The notes beneath the pieces are model-generated. The model was not told the origin of the DNA, did not search any database, and saw nothing but the letters and a program-made list of their open reading frames with translations. Made by a program: the position numbers and the translations under genes. A DNA stretch of 64,000 nt from ATX-6F1 sp943369485 (GTDB lineage Bacteria; Cyanobacteriota; Cyanobacteriia; PCC-6307; Cyanobiaceae). Where the stretch lies: contig CALRNH020000008.1 in assembly GCA_943369485.1 (NCBI GenBank), forward strand, positions 109,100 through 173,099, in the 5' to 3' direction. Below, one piece after another: positions 52,815-61,622 of the stretch (position 1 is its first letter; the number at the start of each line of letters is the position of its first letter).

Positions 52815-54881
52815 TCAGAGGCTGGCCACGGCCTCCATGGCGATGGCGGCGATGGCTTGATCGCTCGCCTTCGGAAGTTGCACGTATCTGCCTCCGGCGG
52901 CTTCGGCCAGTTCCTTGCCCATGCCGCTGCCGATGAATTTGCGCTCGGTGTCGATCACCAGCAGCTTCAGGCCCAGGGCCCGGTAGCGGCTGGCCACCTG
53001 CTTGACCTCCTCCCTGAGGTCCACGGGCTCCTCCCCCTCCAGCTGGGGCTGGCCCAGGGAGCGGCCCAGGGGCACATTGCCGCGGCCATCGGTGATCGCC
53101 ACCACCACCACCTGGCTGAGGTCGCCGGTGGCCAGGGCGTTGGCCCCCACCCGCGCCGCCTGGCTGAGGCCGTGGGCGAGGGGAGAGCCGCCGCCGCAGG
53201 GCATGGATTCGAGCCGCCGCCGCGCCGCCGTGATCGAGCGCGTGGGGGGCAGCAGCACCTCCGCCTGCTCGCCGCGGAAGGGGATCAGGGCGACTTCGTC
53301 GCGGTTCTCGTAGGCCTCGGTGAGCAGCCGGATCACGGCCCCCTTGGCGCTCTGCATCCGGTTGAGGGCCATCGAGCCGCTGGCGTCCACCAGGAAGATC
53401 ACCAGGGCACCGGCCTTGCGCTGCAGCAACTTGGCCCGCAGGTCGCCGTCTTCGACGATCACGGCGCGGTGGGGTTCCTTCTCCCGGCGTTTCTTCTGGT
53501 GCGGGGCCGCCGCCCGCAGGGTGGCGTCCACGGCGATGCGGCGCACGGGTCCCCTGGGCAGCATCGGCTTAACGTAGCGGCCCCGGGAGTCGCTGAGCAC
53601 CACCGAGCGCTTGCCGCTGCCGCCGCTCCTGGCCCTGCCGGCGCTGAACACCAGCAGGTCAGGGTCGATGGCGATGGCTTCTGGATCGAGCAGGAACTCC
53701 TCGGGAATCGAGGGCGGCGCCTGGTCCTCCGGGGTGTCCTGGTCGTCCTCGGGTTCGTCCTCCGGATCGTCGTCGGCGTCGGGATCGTCCGGCGGCTCGG
53801 GCTGCTCAGGCGGCTGCTCCCCCTGGGGCGGCGGTGGGCTCTCAGGGGGAGCTGGCGGCTCCAGCGGTTGGTCAGGATCCGGTGGGGGCAGCTGCATGGC
53901 CCTCGGGGCGATCACCAGCCGCACGGCCACCTGCAGGTCGTCGGCCTCCACCCGATCGCGGCCGGAGAGGGCCGCATGGGCCCGGGCCACGCGCACCGCG
54001 TAGAGCTCCGCCCGGTGACCCTCGACGCCACCGCGAATCGCCTCGTTCACCAGGTAGGCGATCTGCTCGCGGGCGATGGTCACATCCGGCAGCCACTGGC
54101 GGGCCAGCAACAGCTGGGTGGCGAGGGCATCGGTTTCCTCCTGCCAGCGGGCGCGGAATTCGCCACTGGCTTCGCCGTGGGACAGCACCGCCTCGGTGAT
54201 CTCCACGCGCTGGGCCGTGCTCACCACCTGGTTGGCGGAGAGCACGATCGCGAAGCGGTCGAGCACGTGGTCGCGCACCGCCCCCTCCTCGGGGTTGTAG
54301 GTGGCGATCAGCAGGGTGCGGCAGGGGTGGCTGAGGCTGAGCCCCTCACGCTCGATCCGGTTTTCGCCCGAGCCAACCGCCGCCAGCAGCAGGTTGATGA
54401 GGCCGTCATCGAGCAGGTTGAGCTCATCGACGTAGAGCACACCCCTGTGGGCTTCCGCCAGCAGCCCGGGCTGGAACACGGCGCTGCCGCTGGCCAACGA
54501 AGCGGTCACATCCACCGAGCCCACCAGCCGGTCTTCGCTCACCCCCAGGGGCACCTGGATGAAGGGAGCCGGGATCACCCGGGTGGCGAGCAGGGCGGTG
54601 GGGTCGGCGCCGGTGGCATCGCCACCCAGTTGCGTGATGCGCCGGCGGGTGGCCGCGTCCCATTCATCGGGGCGCTGGGGGTCACCGTTGAGGCTGCCCT
54701 CCACCACATCGATCGGGGGCAGCAGGGCATGGAGACCTCGGGCGAGCACCGATTTGCCCGTTCCGCGACCGCCGGCGATCACCACTCCCCCCAGAACCGG
54801 ATCCACCGCCGCCAGCAGCAGGGCCAGCTTCAAGGTGCCGTGGCCGGTGATGGCCGCCAGGGGGAAGCCGCTTGCGAGCAT
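52815..54881 (-). CDS. chlD: Magnesium chelatase subunit D
   Basis: 688 residues. The N-terminal AAA+ domain shows IAGGRGTGKSVLARGL and LYVDELNLLDDGLINLLLAA; a Pro-rich then Asp/Glu-rich linker (~335-395) follows; the C-terminal von Willebrand A domain has the MIDAS motif FLVDASGSMALNRM and ITDGRGNVPLG. ChlD works with ChlI and ChlH to insert Mg2+ into protoporphyrin IX, the first step of the chlorophyll branch. Its ATG overlaps the opposite-strand ATG proposed for folK. Confidence 0.97.
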   Translation of the reverse strand: MLASGFPLAAITGHGTLKLALLLAAVDPVLGGVVIAGGRGTGKSVLARGLHALLPPIDVVEGSLNGDPQRPDEWDAATRRRITQLGGDATGADPTALLATRVIPAPFIQVPLGVSEDRLVGSVDVTASLASGSAVFQPGLLAEAHRGVLYVDELNLLDDGLINLLLAAVGSGENRIEREGLSLSHPCRTLLIATYNPEEGAVRDHVLDRFAIVLSANQVVSTAQRVEITEAVLSHGEASGEFRARWQEETDALATQLLLARQWLPDVTIAREQIAYLVNEAIRGGVEGHRAELYAVRVARAHAALSGRDRVEADDLQVAVRLVIAPRAMQLPPPDPDQPLEPPAPPESPPPPQGEQPPEQPEPPDDPDADDDPEDEPEDDQDTPEDQAPPSIPEEFLLDPEAIAIDPDLLVFSAGRARSGGSGKRSVVLSDSRGRYVKPMLPRGPVRRIAVDATLRAAAPHQKKRREKEPHRAVIVEDGDLRAKLLQRKAGALVIFLVDASGSMALNRMQSAKGAVIRLLTEAYENRDEVALIPFRGEQAEVLLPPTRSITAARRRLESMPCGGGSPLAHGLSQAARVGANALATGDLSQVVVVAITDGRGNVPLGRSLGQPQLEGEEPVDLREEVKQVASRYRALGLKLLVIDTERKFIGSGMGKELAEAAGGRYVQLPKASDQAIAAIAMEAVASL

Positions 54882-55497
54882 GGGGGACCGGCCCTTGGAC
54901 GTGAGCGTCAGTCTCGCTGATCAGACCCTGGCCATCGGTCTGGGGGCCAATCTGGGCGACCCCATGGCCACGCTGCTGGCGCTTCGGCCTCTGCTGGAGC
55001 AACGGCTGGAGCGTTCCCTGGGCCCGCTGCATTGCCGCTGGTCGCCCCTGTTCCTCACGGCGCCCGTGGGCGGCCCCCCCGGCCAGCCCGCTTACCTCAA
55101 TGCCGCCCTCGTGGCGGCCTTGCCGCAGGGAGGTGCGCTCACAGCGGTGGGTGCCCCGGGGCGCCCTGATCCGCAGGCCCTGCTCGCGGAGCTGTTGGCA
55201 CTGGAGCGTCGCTTCGGGCGGGTGCGAGCGGAGCGCTGGGGCCCCCGCCTGCTGGACCTCGATCTGCTTTGGTGCGGCCAGCAGCGCCTGAGGCTCGCGC
55301 AGCTGGAGCTGCCCCATCCGCGCTTGCTGGAGCGGGCCTTTGTGCTGGGGCCGCTGGCGGCGATCGATCCGCAGCTCCAGGTGCCCTGGGCCGCCGGCAC
55401 GGTGGCTGAGTGGCTGGCGGCCCTCCCGGCCACACCGGGGCTCCCCCCGCCGGAACGGCTGCCGGCTCGGGCGGGCTGGCCTGAAGGCAGCCCCTGA
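54880..55497 (+). CDS. folK: HPPK, 2-amino-4-hydroxy-6-hydroxymethyldihydropteridine diphosphokinase
   Basis: 205 residues from ATG 54880; GTG 54901 is a good alternative, since it starts just before the conserved first strand. AIGLGANLGDPMATL, then the RFGRVRAERWGPRLLDLDLL signature with its two metal-binding Asp, and LELPHPRLLERAFVLGPLA are diagnostic. It transfers pyrophosphate to the pterin in folate synthesis. It is divergent from chlD with essentially no space between, so both promoters must lie inside the opposite gene. Confidence 0.92.
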   Translation: MGDRPLDVSVSLADQTLAIGLGANLGDPMATLLALRPLLEQRLERSLGPLHCRWSPLFLTAPVGGPPGQPAYLNAALVAALPQGGALTAVGAPGRPDPQALLAELLALERRFGRVRAERWGPRLLDLDLLWCGQQRLRLAQLELPHPRLLERAFVLGPLAAIDPQLQVPWAAGTVAEWLAALPATPGLPPPERLPARAGWPEGSP

Positions 55498-55563
55498 CCC
55501 CGGCATGCGTTCACGGCCCCTCACCGGCGGCGGCCACACTGGGGGGCCTCAGCGGCTGCGACC

Positions 55564-56124
55564 ATGGCGCCCCTCCCATCCCCAGAGCCTTATCAGTTAC
55601 TGGCCACCGAGGCGGTGCTGGAGGCCCGCAAGCTGCGCTTCGAGCTCAATCGGGTCAAGCTGCCGATGGGGATCGAGGGCAGCTTCGGGGTGATTCGCCA
55701 CCCTGGGGCCTCCCTGGCGGTTCCGGTGCTCGATGACGGGCGGGTGGTGATCCTGCGCCAGTACCGCTTTGCCGTGGCCACCCGGCTGCTGGAGTTTCCT
55801 GCCGGCACCCTTGATCCGGGCGAGACACCCCTGGGCACCATGGAGCGGGAGCTGCAGGAGGAGGCGGGCTACAGCGCCAAGCTCTGGGATGAGCTCGGGG
55901 TGATGCTGCCCTGCCCTGGTTACTCCGATGAGGTGATCCACCTGTTTCTGGCCCGGGAGCTCACGGAGCTCTCCGAGGCCCCCGCCGGCGACGACGACGA
56001 GGACCTGGAGGTGCTGCTGCTGGAGCCTGCCGAGTTGGATGCGGCCCTCGCCAGCGGCGATGAGGCCCTCGATGGCAAGAGCGTGACCGCCTGGTTCCGC
56101 GCCAAACAGCTGCTGGGCCTCTGA
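55564..56124 (+). CDS. NUDIX hydrolase, ADP-ribose pyrophosphatase-like
   Basis: 186 residues. The Nudix box GTLDPGETPLGTMERELQEE..GY fits Gx5Ex7REUxEExGU. An upstream RQYRFAVATRLLEFPAG segment is typical of ADP-ribose and nucleoside-diphosphate-sugar pyrophosphatases. It hydrolyses a nucleoside diphosphate linked to another group with Mg2+. Its last base is the first base of the photolyase ATG (TGATG), so it is coupled to that gene. Confidence 0.9.
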   Translation: MAPLPSPEPYQLLATEAVLEARKLRFELNRVKLPMGIEGSFGVIRHPGASLAVPVLDDGRVVILRQYRFAVATRLLEFPAGTLDPGETPLGTMERELQEEAGYSAKLWDELGVMLPCPGYSDEVIHLFLARELTELSEAPAGDDDEDLEVLLLEPAELDAALASGDEALDGKSVTAWFRAKQLLGL

Positions 56125-57584
56125 TGGCGCCACAACGGTGGCTGGTGTGGCAGCGGCGCGATCTCCGCCTGGCTGACCACAGAGCCCTGGCGGCGGCGGT
56201 GGCCTCCACCCCGGCGGTCACGGGGGTCTTCGTGCTCGATCCTGCGGAGTTGAAGGCCGCTGATCAGGCACCGGCGCGGGTCTGGTTTCTGCTCGAGAGC
56301 CTGCGGGAGCTGCGGCGGCGCTGGCGGGAGGCGGGCAGCGAGCTGCTGCTGCTGCGCGGTGATCCGCTGATCGAGCTGCCGCGGCTGGCGGCGGCGATCA
56401 GCGCCGATGCGGTGGCCTGGAACCGTGATGTGGAGCCCGCCGCCCGGGAGCGCGACCGGCGGGTGGCGGCCGCGCTCCAGGCCCAGGGCACCAAGGTGCT
56501 CGCTCCCTGGGACCAGCTGCTGGTGCCGCCGGAGCAGCTCCAGACCGGCAGCGGCGGGCCCTACCGGGTCTATGGGCCCTACTGGCGCAGTTGGCGTCGC
56601 CAGGTGGAGGGACTGGGGGAGGAGCTGGTGCCCGGGCCCGCTCCCCAGGGGCTGCTGGGTTTCGATCCGGCGGCCCTGCCAGAGACGGCCGCAGCCCTCT
56701 GGCGCCGCTTGCCCCTGCTGGAGGCCGTGCCCACGGCTGAGGCGCTTGGGTTTCCGTTTGCCGGGGCCGCCCTCTGCCCCTGCCGTCCGGGCGAGGCGGC
56801 CGCCGCCGAACAGTTGGCCCGCTTCGCCCAGGGCCCCCTGCTCGACTACGACAACGGCCGCAACCTGCCCGCCCTCGCTGGCACATCAGCGCTCAGTGCC
56901 GCCCTGCGCTTCGGCACGCTCAGCCCTCGCCAGGCCTGGGCCGCGGCCCAGGCCATGGGGCCCGCCGCCGGCAGCGATGAGCAGCGCCAGGCGATCACCG
57001 TCTGGGAGCAGGAGCTGGCCTGGCGCGAGTTCTACCAGCAGGCCCTGTTCCACAGCCCCGAGCTGGCCGATGGACCCTACCGCCCCCTTTGGAAGCAATT
57101 CCCGTGGGAGAACGACCCGGTGCGCGCCCAGGCCTGGCGCGACGGTCTCACGGGTGTGCCGATCGTGGATGCGGCGATGCGCCAGCTGAACGAATCGGGG
57201 TGGATGCACAACCGCTGCCGCATGATCGTGGCCTCGTTCCTGGTCAAGGATCTGATCTGCGATTGGCGCCTCGGTGAACGGTTCTTCATGGGCAAGTTGG
57301 TGGATGGCGATCTGGCCGCCAACAACGGTGGTTGGCAGTGGAGCGCCAGCAGCGGCATGGACCCCCGGCCCCTGCGCATCTTCAACCCCTCCACCCAGGC
57401 GGGCCGCTACGACCCCGATGCCGACTACATCCGCACCTGGCTTCCGGAGCTGACCCACGTGGCCACGGCGGATCTGATCAGTGGTGCAATCGCCCCCCTG
57501 GAGCGGCGCGGGTATCCGCCGCCACTGGTGAACCACCGGGACCAGCAGGCCCACTTCAAGGCCCTGTACGCAGCCCTGCGCTGA
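56124..57584 (+). CDS. phr: Deoxyribodipyrimidine photolyase (class I CPD photolyase)
   Basis: 486 residues. The N-terminal antenna domain (LVWQRRDLRLADHRAL) and the FAD-binding C-terminal domain are both complete: QELAWREFYQQALF, then the VPIVDAAMRQLNESGWMHNR signature and ASFLVKDLICDWRLGERFF, NNGGWQWSAS. It repairs UV-induced cyclobutane dimers with blue light. It overlaps the NUDIX gene by one base and converges with the aminotransferase gene. Confidence 0.95.
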   Translation: MAPQRWLVWQRRDLRLADHRALAAAVASTPAVTGVFVLDPAELKAADQAPARVWFLLESLRELRRRWREAGSELLLLRGDPLIELPRLAAAISADAVAWNRDVEPAARERDRRVAAALQAQGTKVLAPWDQLLVPPEQLQTGSGGPYRVYGPYWRSWRRQVEGLGEELVPGPAPQGLLGFDPAALPETAAALWRRLPLLEAVPTAEALGFPFAGAALCPCRPGEAAAAEQLARFAQGPLLDYDNGRNLPALAGTSALSAALRFGTLSPRQAWAAAQAMGPAAGSDEQRQAITVWEQELAWREFYQQALFHSPELADGPYRPLWKQFPWENDPVRAQAWRDGLTGVPIVDAAMRQLNESGWMHNRCRMIVASFLVKDLICDWRLGERFFMGKLVDGDLAANNGGWQWSASSGMDPRPLRIFNPSTQAGRYDPDADYIRTWLPELTHVATADLISGAIAPLERRGYPPPLVNHRDQQAHFKALYAALR

Positions 57585-57609
57585 ACGACACCCGACTTCG
57601 AACGGCGTT

Positions 57610-58809
57610 TCAGGCGGCCATGGGTTGTTTGGCCAGGGCCTGGAGCACCTCCACCACCCGCTGCTGCTGGGCAGGCCTGAGCTCGGGGAAGATTGGCAGG
57701 CTGAGCACCCCGGCGGTGAGCCGCTCGGTGATCGGCAGGCTGCCCGGGCCGTAGCCCAGCTCGGCGTAGGCCGGCTGACGATGGATGGGGATCGGGTAGT
57801 AGATGATCGTGCTCACACCTGCCGCTTGAAGCTCCTGTTTGAGCCAGTCGCGGCAGCAGCTTTCCGGTAGACCGAAATCGGCGCTGTCGAGCGAGGGGCT
57901 GCATTGACCGCCGCAGCTGCTTTGGCCGCCAGGACAGCTGGGTACCCTCACCACGAATTGGTTCCAGCTGTGGCCGGCTGGTCCAGCCTCGGGGAGGTGC
58001 AGGTTGGGGAGGTCGCCCAGCTGCTGGCGGTAGGCCTGGGCCACGGCGCGCCGGCGGTTCACCCAGGTTTCCAGGTGGGGCAGTTTGACGTTGAGGACCG
58101 CTGCCTGCAGGGCATCGAGGCGGCTGTTGTAGCCCAGGGAAGTGTGAAGGTAGCGGCGGGGCATGCCGTGCACCGCCAGCTCCCGCACCCGCTGGGCCAG
58201 GGCGTCATCGCGGCAGGTGACAGCACCGCCATCGCCGGCGGCGCCGAGGTTCTTGGTGGGGAAAAAGCTGAAGCAGCCGGCATCGCCCCAGCTGCCCACG
58301 GGGCGCCCGTCCCAGCTGGCGCCGGTGGCCTGGGCACAGTCTTCGATCACCTTGAGGCCATGGGCCATGGCGATCGCCATCACCCGGCCCATGTCGACCG
58401 GGCGGCCGAACAGGTGCACCGGCATCAGCGCTCGGGTGGCCGGTGTGATCGCCGCTTCCACCTGATCCAGGTCGATCAGGTAGGAGCTCTCCTCCACATC
58501 CACGAACACCGGTTTGGCGCCCACGGCACTGATCGCTTCGGCCGTGGCGAAGAAGCTGAAGGAGCAGGTGATCACCTCATCGCCGGGGCCGATGCCCAGC
58601 CCCCGCAGGGCCAGCACCAGGGCATCGGTGCCGCTGTTGCAACCGATGGCGTGTTGACAGCCGATGGCCTTGGCGAAGGCCGATTCAAAGGCATTGATCG
58701 TGGCCCCGCCGATGTACTGGCCGCTGCGCAACACCTGCAGCACAGCGTCATCAAGGGCTTCGCCGAGTTGCTGGAGCTGCTCGGTGAGGTCGAAGGGGGG
58801 CACCTGCAT
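57610..58809 (-). CDS. DegT/DnrJ/EryC1 aminotransferase with a Cys-rich insertion
   Basis: 399 residues from ATG 58809. NSGTDALVLALRGLGIGPGDEV, VIEDCAQATGASW and FSFFPTKNLGAAGDGG (PLP lysine) are standard for sugar aminotransferases. A segment at ~300-330 reads PSCPGGQSSCGGQCS and ends PESCC, inserted between two conserved strands (WNQFVVRV and the TIIYYPIPIH region); six cysteines there are unusual for the family. It stands apart from the glycan cluster, 10 nt after a redoxin gene on the same strand. Its sugar substrate is unknown. Confidence 0.87.
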   Translation of the reverse strand: MQVPPFDLTEQLQQLGEALDDAVLQVLRSGQYIGGATINAFESAFAKAIGCQHAIGCNSGTDALVLALRGLGIGPGDEVITCSFSFFATAEAISAVGAKPVFVDVEESSYLIDLDQVEAAITPATRALMPVHLFGRPVDMGRVMAIAMAHGLKVIEDCAQATGASWDGRPVGSWGDAGCFSFFPTKNLGAAGDGGAVTCRDDALAQRVRELAVHGMPRRYLHTSLGYNSRLDALQAAVLNVKLPHLETWVNRRRAVAQAYRQQLGDLPNLHLPEAGPAGHSWNQFVVRVPSCPGGQSSCGGQCSPSLDSADFGLPESCCRDWLKQELQAAGVSTIIYYPIPIHRQPAYAELGYGPGSLPITERLTAGVLSLPIFPELRPAQQQRVVEVLQALAKQPMAA

Positions 58810-58819
58810 GCTGGGCACC

Positions 58820-59389
58820 TTAAGCCCAGTCAGGCGCTTGGCCGGGGTGCCATTTGATGTTGCAGCCGATCGCGGCGATCTGTTCGCTGGCGGGCGCCTG
58901 CCCCCTCAGAACGGCGTCGAGGGCGGAGCGCAGTTCGGCCCCGTCAGAGGCCTGGCCGTTGCTGGGTCTGCTGGCGTCGAGCTGGCCCCGGTAGACCAAC
59001 CGCTGGTTGTCATCGAAGAGAAAGAAATCGGGGGTGCAGGCGGCCCGCAGGGCTTTGGCCAGGGATTGATCGGTATCGAGCAGGTAAGGGAAGCGCCAGC
59101 CCAGGCGGTTCCGTTGCTCGGCCAGGCCGGCGGGGCCGTCCTGGGGGTGGGTGAGCGGGCTGTTGCTGGCCACCCCCAGCAGGCTGACCCGCGCGCCGTA
59201 GTCGCGCTCCAGGCGGCTGATTTCCGTCTCCACGTGCTTGACGAAGGGGCAGTGGGCGCAGAGCACCATCACCAGCACGGGCAGGGGCGGCAACGCACTG
59301 CTGCACATCCGGCCGCCGCCCAGCAGCTCAAGAGTGAAGGCCGGCAGGGGGGTGCCCAGGGCCAGCATCGTGGAAGCGGTCAGGGCCAT
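58820..59389 (-). CDS. Thioredoxin-fold redoxin (AhpC/TSA-like)
   Basis: 189 residues from ATG 59389. PLPVLVMVLCAHCPFVKHVE gives a CxxC-like active site (Cys-Ala-His-Cys) in a thioredoxin-fold redoxin. LLGVASNSP, PYLLDTDQSLAKALRAACTPDFFLFD (with the cis-Pro region) and YRGQLDASRPSN match a widespread 'thioredoxin family protein' group close to peroxiredoxins. It probably acts as a thiol reductase or peroxidase in the cytoplasm. It is first of a two-gene unit with the aminotransferase. Confidence 0.87.
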   Translation of the reverse strand: MALTASTMLALGTPLPAFTLELLGGGRMCSSALPPLPVLVMVLCAHCPFVKHVETEISRLERDYGARVSLLGVASNSPLTHPQDGPAGLAEQRNRLGWRFPYLLDTDQSLAKALRAACTPDFFLFDDNQRLVYRGQLDASRPSNGQASDGAELRSALDAVLRGQAPASEQIAAIGCNIKWHPGQAPDWA

Positions 59390-59470
59390 GGCGGGCGGCC
59401 GAAGTGGTTCGTCCGGCGACGGGGCCAGGCTACGGAATGCGGGAAGATCGGCGGCCCCTGCCTGCGGCCC

Positions 59471-60025
59471 TTGCGCCCCCTGAATCGACGAGCCAAGGAC
59501 GCCGTGGCGCCCCTGCTGGCGGCGCTGCTGGGGCTGTCCCTCGCCGCCTGCGTGCCGGCCCAGCGCCGCCCCAGCTGGAGCGTTTACCCCCTGCAGCGCA
59601 ACCAGCCCCACGATGGCCTGGCGGTGGTGAGCCAACCGGATGGCTACGGCCTGCACATCTGGCTGGAGACCGACACCAGAGAGTCCGGCGTCTGCAGGCC
59701 CCGCTGGGTGGTGGATGCGGCGCGCCTGTTCAACGGAAACGGCAGTGCGCCCTTCAGCTCGGGCCTGGCCACCAGAGCCGAGTGGTTCGAGGCAGTGGCC
59801 CGCCAGGACGTCCGCGCAGCCCTGAGGCGGGAGTTGGAGGCCCTCTGCCGGGAGCGCGCCCCGCGCAGCAGTTGGAGCTGGATCGAGCCGCCCCGCAGCC
59901 CGGAAGCGGTGAAGGCGGAGCGGTTCCCGCTGCTGGAGGAGAAGCAGTTGCTGGCCGACCCAGAAAAGGTTCGCCAGCAGGAGGACGCCATGGGCGGCGC
60001 GGCGCCGGAAGGGCCTCCGCCCTGA
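59471..60025 (+). CDS. Hypothetical lipoprotein
   Basis: 184 residues from TTG 59471 (GTG 59504 would shorten the signal). A basic start (LRPLNRRAK) is followed by APLLAALLGLSLAAC, a lipobox with Cys. The mature part contains YPLQRNQPHDGLAVVSQPDG, HIWLETDTRESGVCRPRWVVD and a Glu-rich C-terminus ending in PPP. No known domain is recognised. It lies 62 nt before fabI in the same direction. Likely a periplasm-facing or outer-membrane lipoprotein. Confidence 0.65.
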   Translation: MRPLNRRAKDAVAPLLAALLGLSLAACVPAQRRPSWSVYPLQRNQPHDGLAVVSQPDGYGLHIWLETDTRESGVCRPRWVVDAARLFNGNGSAPFSSGLATRAEWFEAVARQDVRAALRRELEALCRERAPRSSWSWIEPPRSPEAVKAERFPLLEEKQLLADPEKVRQQEDAMGGAAPEGPPP

Positions 60026-60087
60026 AGCAGGGTTGCTTTGATCGTCCGCCATTGGGGGAGAATCGGCGCACTCCTGATCCCCCGGCG

Positions 60088-60870
60088 ATGCTCCTTGATC
60101 TGCGCGGCAAGAAGGCCCTCGTCACAGGCATCGCCAACAACCGCTCGATCGCCTGGGGCATCGCTCAGCAACTCGCCGCGGCCGGCGCCGAGCTGGGGGT
60201 CACCTACCTGCCCGATGAGAAAGGTCGCTTCGAGGGCAAAGTGCGCGAGCTCACGGCGCCCCTGAACCCCAGCCTGTTCGAGCCCCTGAATGTGCAGGAC
60301 CCAGCCCAGATCGAGGCGGTGTTCGAGCGTGTCAAGGAGCAGTGGGGCCAGCTGGATGTGCTGGTGCACTGCCTGGCCTTCGCCGGCAAGGAGGAGCTCG
60401 TGGGCGACTACTCCGCCATCAGCCCGGAGGGCTTCGCCCGAGCCCTTGAGGTGAGTGCCTATTCCCTGGCGCCCCTGTGCCGCTTCGCCAAGCCCCTGTT
60501 CAGCCAGGGGGCGAGCGTGATCACCCTCACCTATCTGGGCGCTGAGCGGGCGATCCCCAACTACAACGTGATGGGGGTGGCCAAGGCCGCCCTGGAGGCC
60601 TCGGTGCGCTACCTGGCGGCCGAACTCGGCCCCGAGCAGCAGGTGCGTGTGAACGCGATCAGCGCCGGCCCGATCCGCACCCTGGCCAGCTCCGCCATCG
60701 GCGGCATCCTCGACATGATCCACAACGTGGAAGAAAAAGCCCCCCTGCGCCGCACGGTCTCCCAGGAGGAAGTGGGCTCCACCGCCGCCTTCCTGGCCAG
60801 CCCCCTCGCCTCCGGCATCACCGGCCAGGTGATCTACGTGGATGCCGGTTACTGCATCACCGGCATGTGA
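60088..60870 (+). CDS. fabI: Enoyl-[acyl-carrier-protein] reductase (NADH)
   Basis: 260 residues. GKKALVTGIANNRSIAWGIA is the FabI-type NADH site, VHCLAFAGKEELVGDY and SAYSLAPLCRFAKPL match the substrate side, and the catalytic Tyr-x6-Lys is in NYNVMGVAKAALEASVRYLA. It performs the last reduction of each fatty-acid elongation round. Full length, standard for cyanobacteria. Confidence 0.97.
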   Translation: MLLDLRGKKALVTGIANNRSIAWGIAQQLAAAGAELGVTYLPDEKGRFEGKVRELTAPLNPSLFEPLNVQDPAQIEAVFERVKEQWGQLDVLVHCLAFAGKEELVGDYSAISPEGFARALEVSAYSLAPLCRFAKPLFSQGASVITLTYLGAERAIPNYNVMGVAKAALEASVRYLAAELGPEQQVRVNAISAGPIRTLASSAIGGILDMIHNVEEKAPLRRTVSQEEVGSTAAFLASPLASGITGQVIYVDAGYCITGM

Positions 60871-60937
60871 GCCCGCCCAGGCCCCTTGGGTGCTGGCAGC
60901 ATGGTGTGCCAACACTGATCCTTCGAACCCCAGGCCG

Positions 60938-61555
60938 ATGGTTTCCCCCCGCGCCGGTTCCGTGCACCGCGTCACCGGCGAAACCGATGTGCGGGTGAGC
61001 CTGGATCTCGATGGCATCGGCCAGTGCCAGGTGGACACCGGCGTGCCGTTTCTCGATCACATGCTCCACCAGCTCTCCAGCCATGGCCTGCTGGATCTGG
61101 AGATCAGCGCCACGGGTGACACCCACATCGACGACCACCACACCAATGAGGACGTGGGCATCGCCGTGGGTCAGGCCCTGGCGCAGGCCCTGGGGGATCG
61201 CCGAGGCCTCCACCGCTTCGGCCATTTCACGGCGCCCCTGGATGAGGCCCTGGTGCAGGTGGCGCTGGATTGCTCCGGCCGGCCCCATCTCAGCTATGGC
61301 CTCACGATTCCAGCCCAGCGCATCGGCACCTACGACACCGAACTGGTGCGGGAGTTCTTCATGGCCGTGGTCAACAACTCCGGCCTCACCTTGCACATCC
61401 GCCAGCTCGAGGGGGTGAATTCCCACCACATCGTGGAGGCGGCCTTCAAGGCCTTCGCCCGCGCCCTGCGTCAGGCCACCGAGCTGGATCCGCGCCGGGC
61501 CGGGGCGGTGCCCAGCAGCAAGGGCGTGCTGGAGCAGGCGGGCGGCTGGGGCTGA
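60938..61555 (+). CDS. hisB: Imidazoleglycerol-phosphate dehydratase
   Basis: 205 residues from ATG 60938. The three metal-binding His motifs are intact: PFLDHMLHQLSSHG, THIDDHHTNEDV and GVNSHHIVEAAFKAFARALR. It removes water from imidazoleglycerol phosphate in histidine synthesis. Monofunctional length, without the phosphatase domain of enteric HisB. It follows fabI after 67 nt. Confidence 0.97.
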   Translation: MVSPRAGSVHRVTGETDVRVSLDLDGIGQCQVDTGVPFLDHMLHQLSSHGLLDLEISATGDTHIDDHHTNEDVGIAVGQALAQALGDRRGLHRFGHFTAPLDEALVQVALDCSGRPHLSYGLTIPAQRIGTYDTELVREFFMAVVNNSGLTLHIRQLEGVNSHHIVEAAFKAFARALRQATELDPRRAGAVPSSKGVLEQAGGWG

Positions 61556-61622
61556 GCCGCCCGGACCCGCGGCCGCGCTTCACACTCCGTTACGGGATGA
61601 TGGAGGCCCGTGTTCCGCCGCC

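Noticed and set aside
52857..54920. 687-codon plus-strand frame opposite chlD
   Set aside because: chlD is certain on the minus strand; this frame has no motif.
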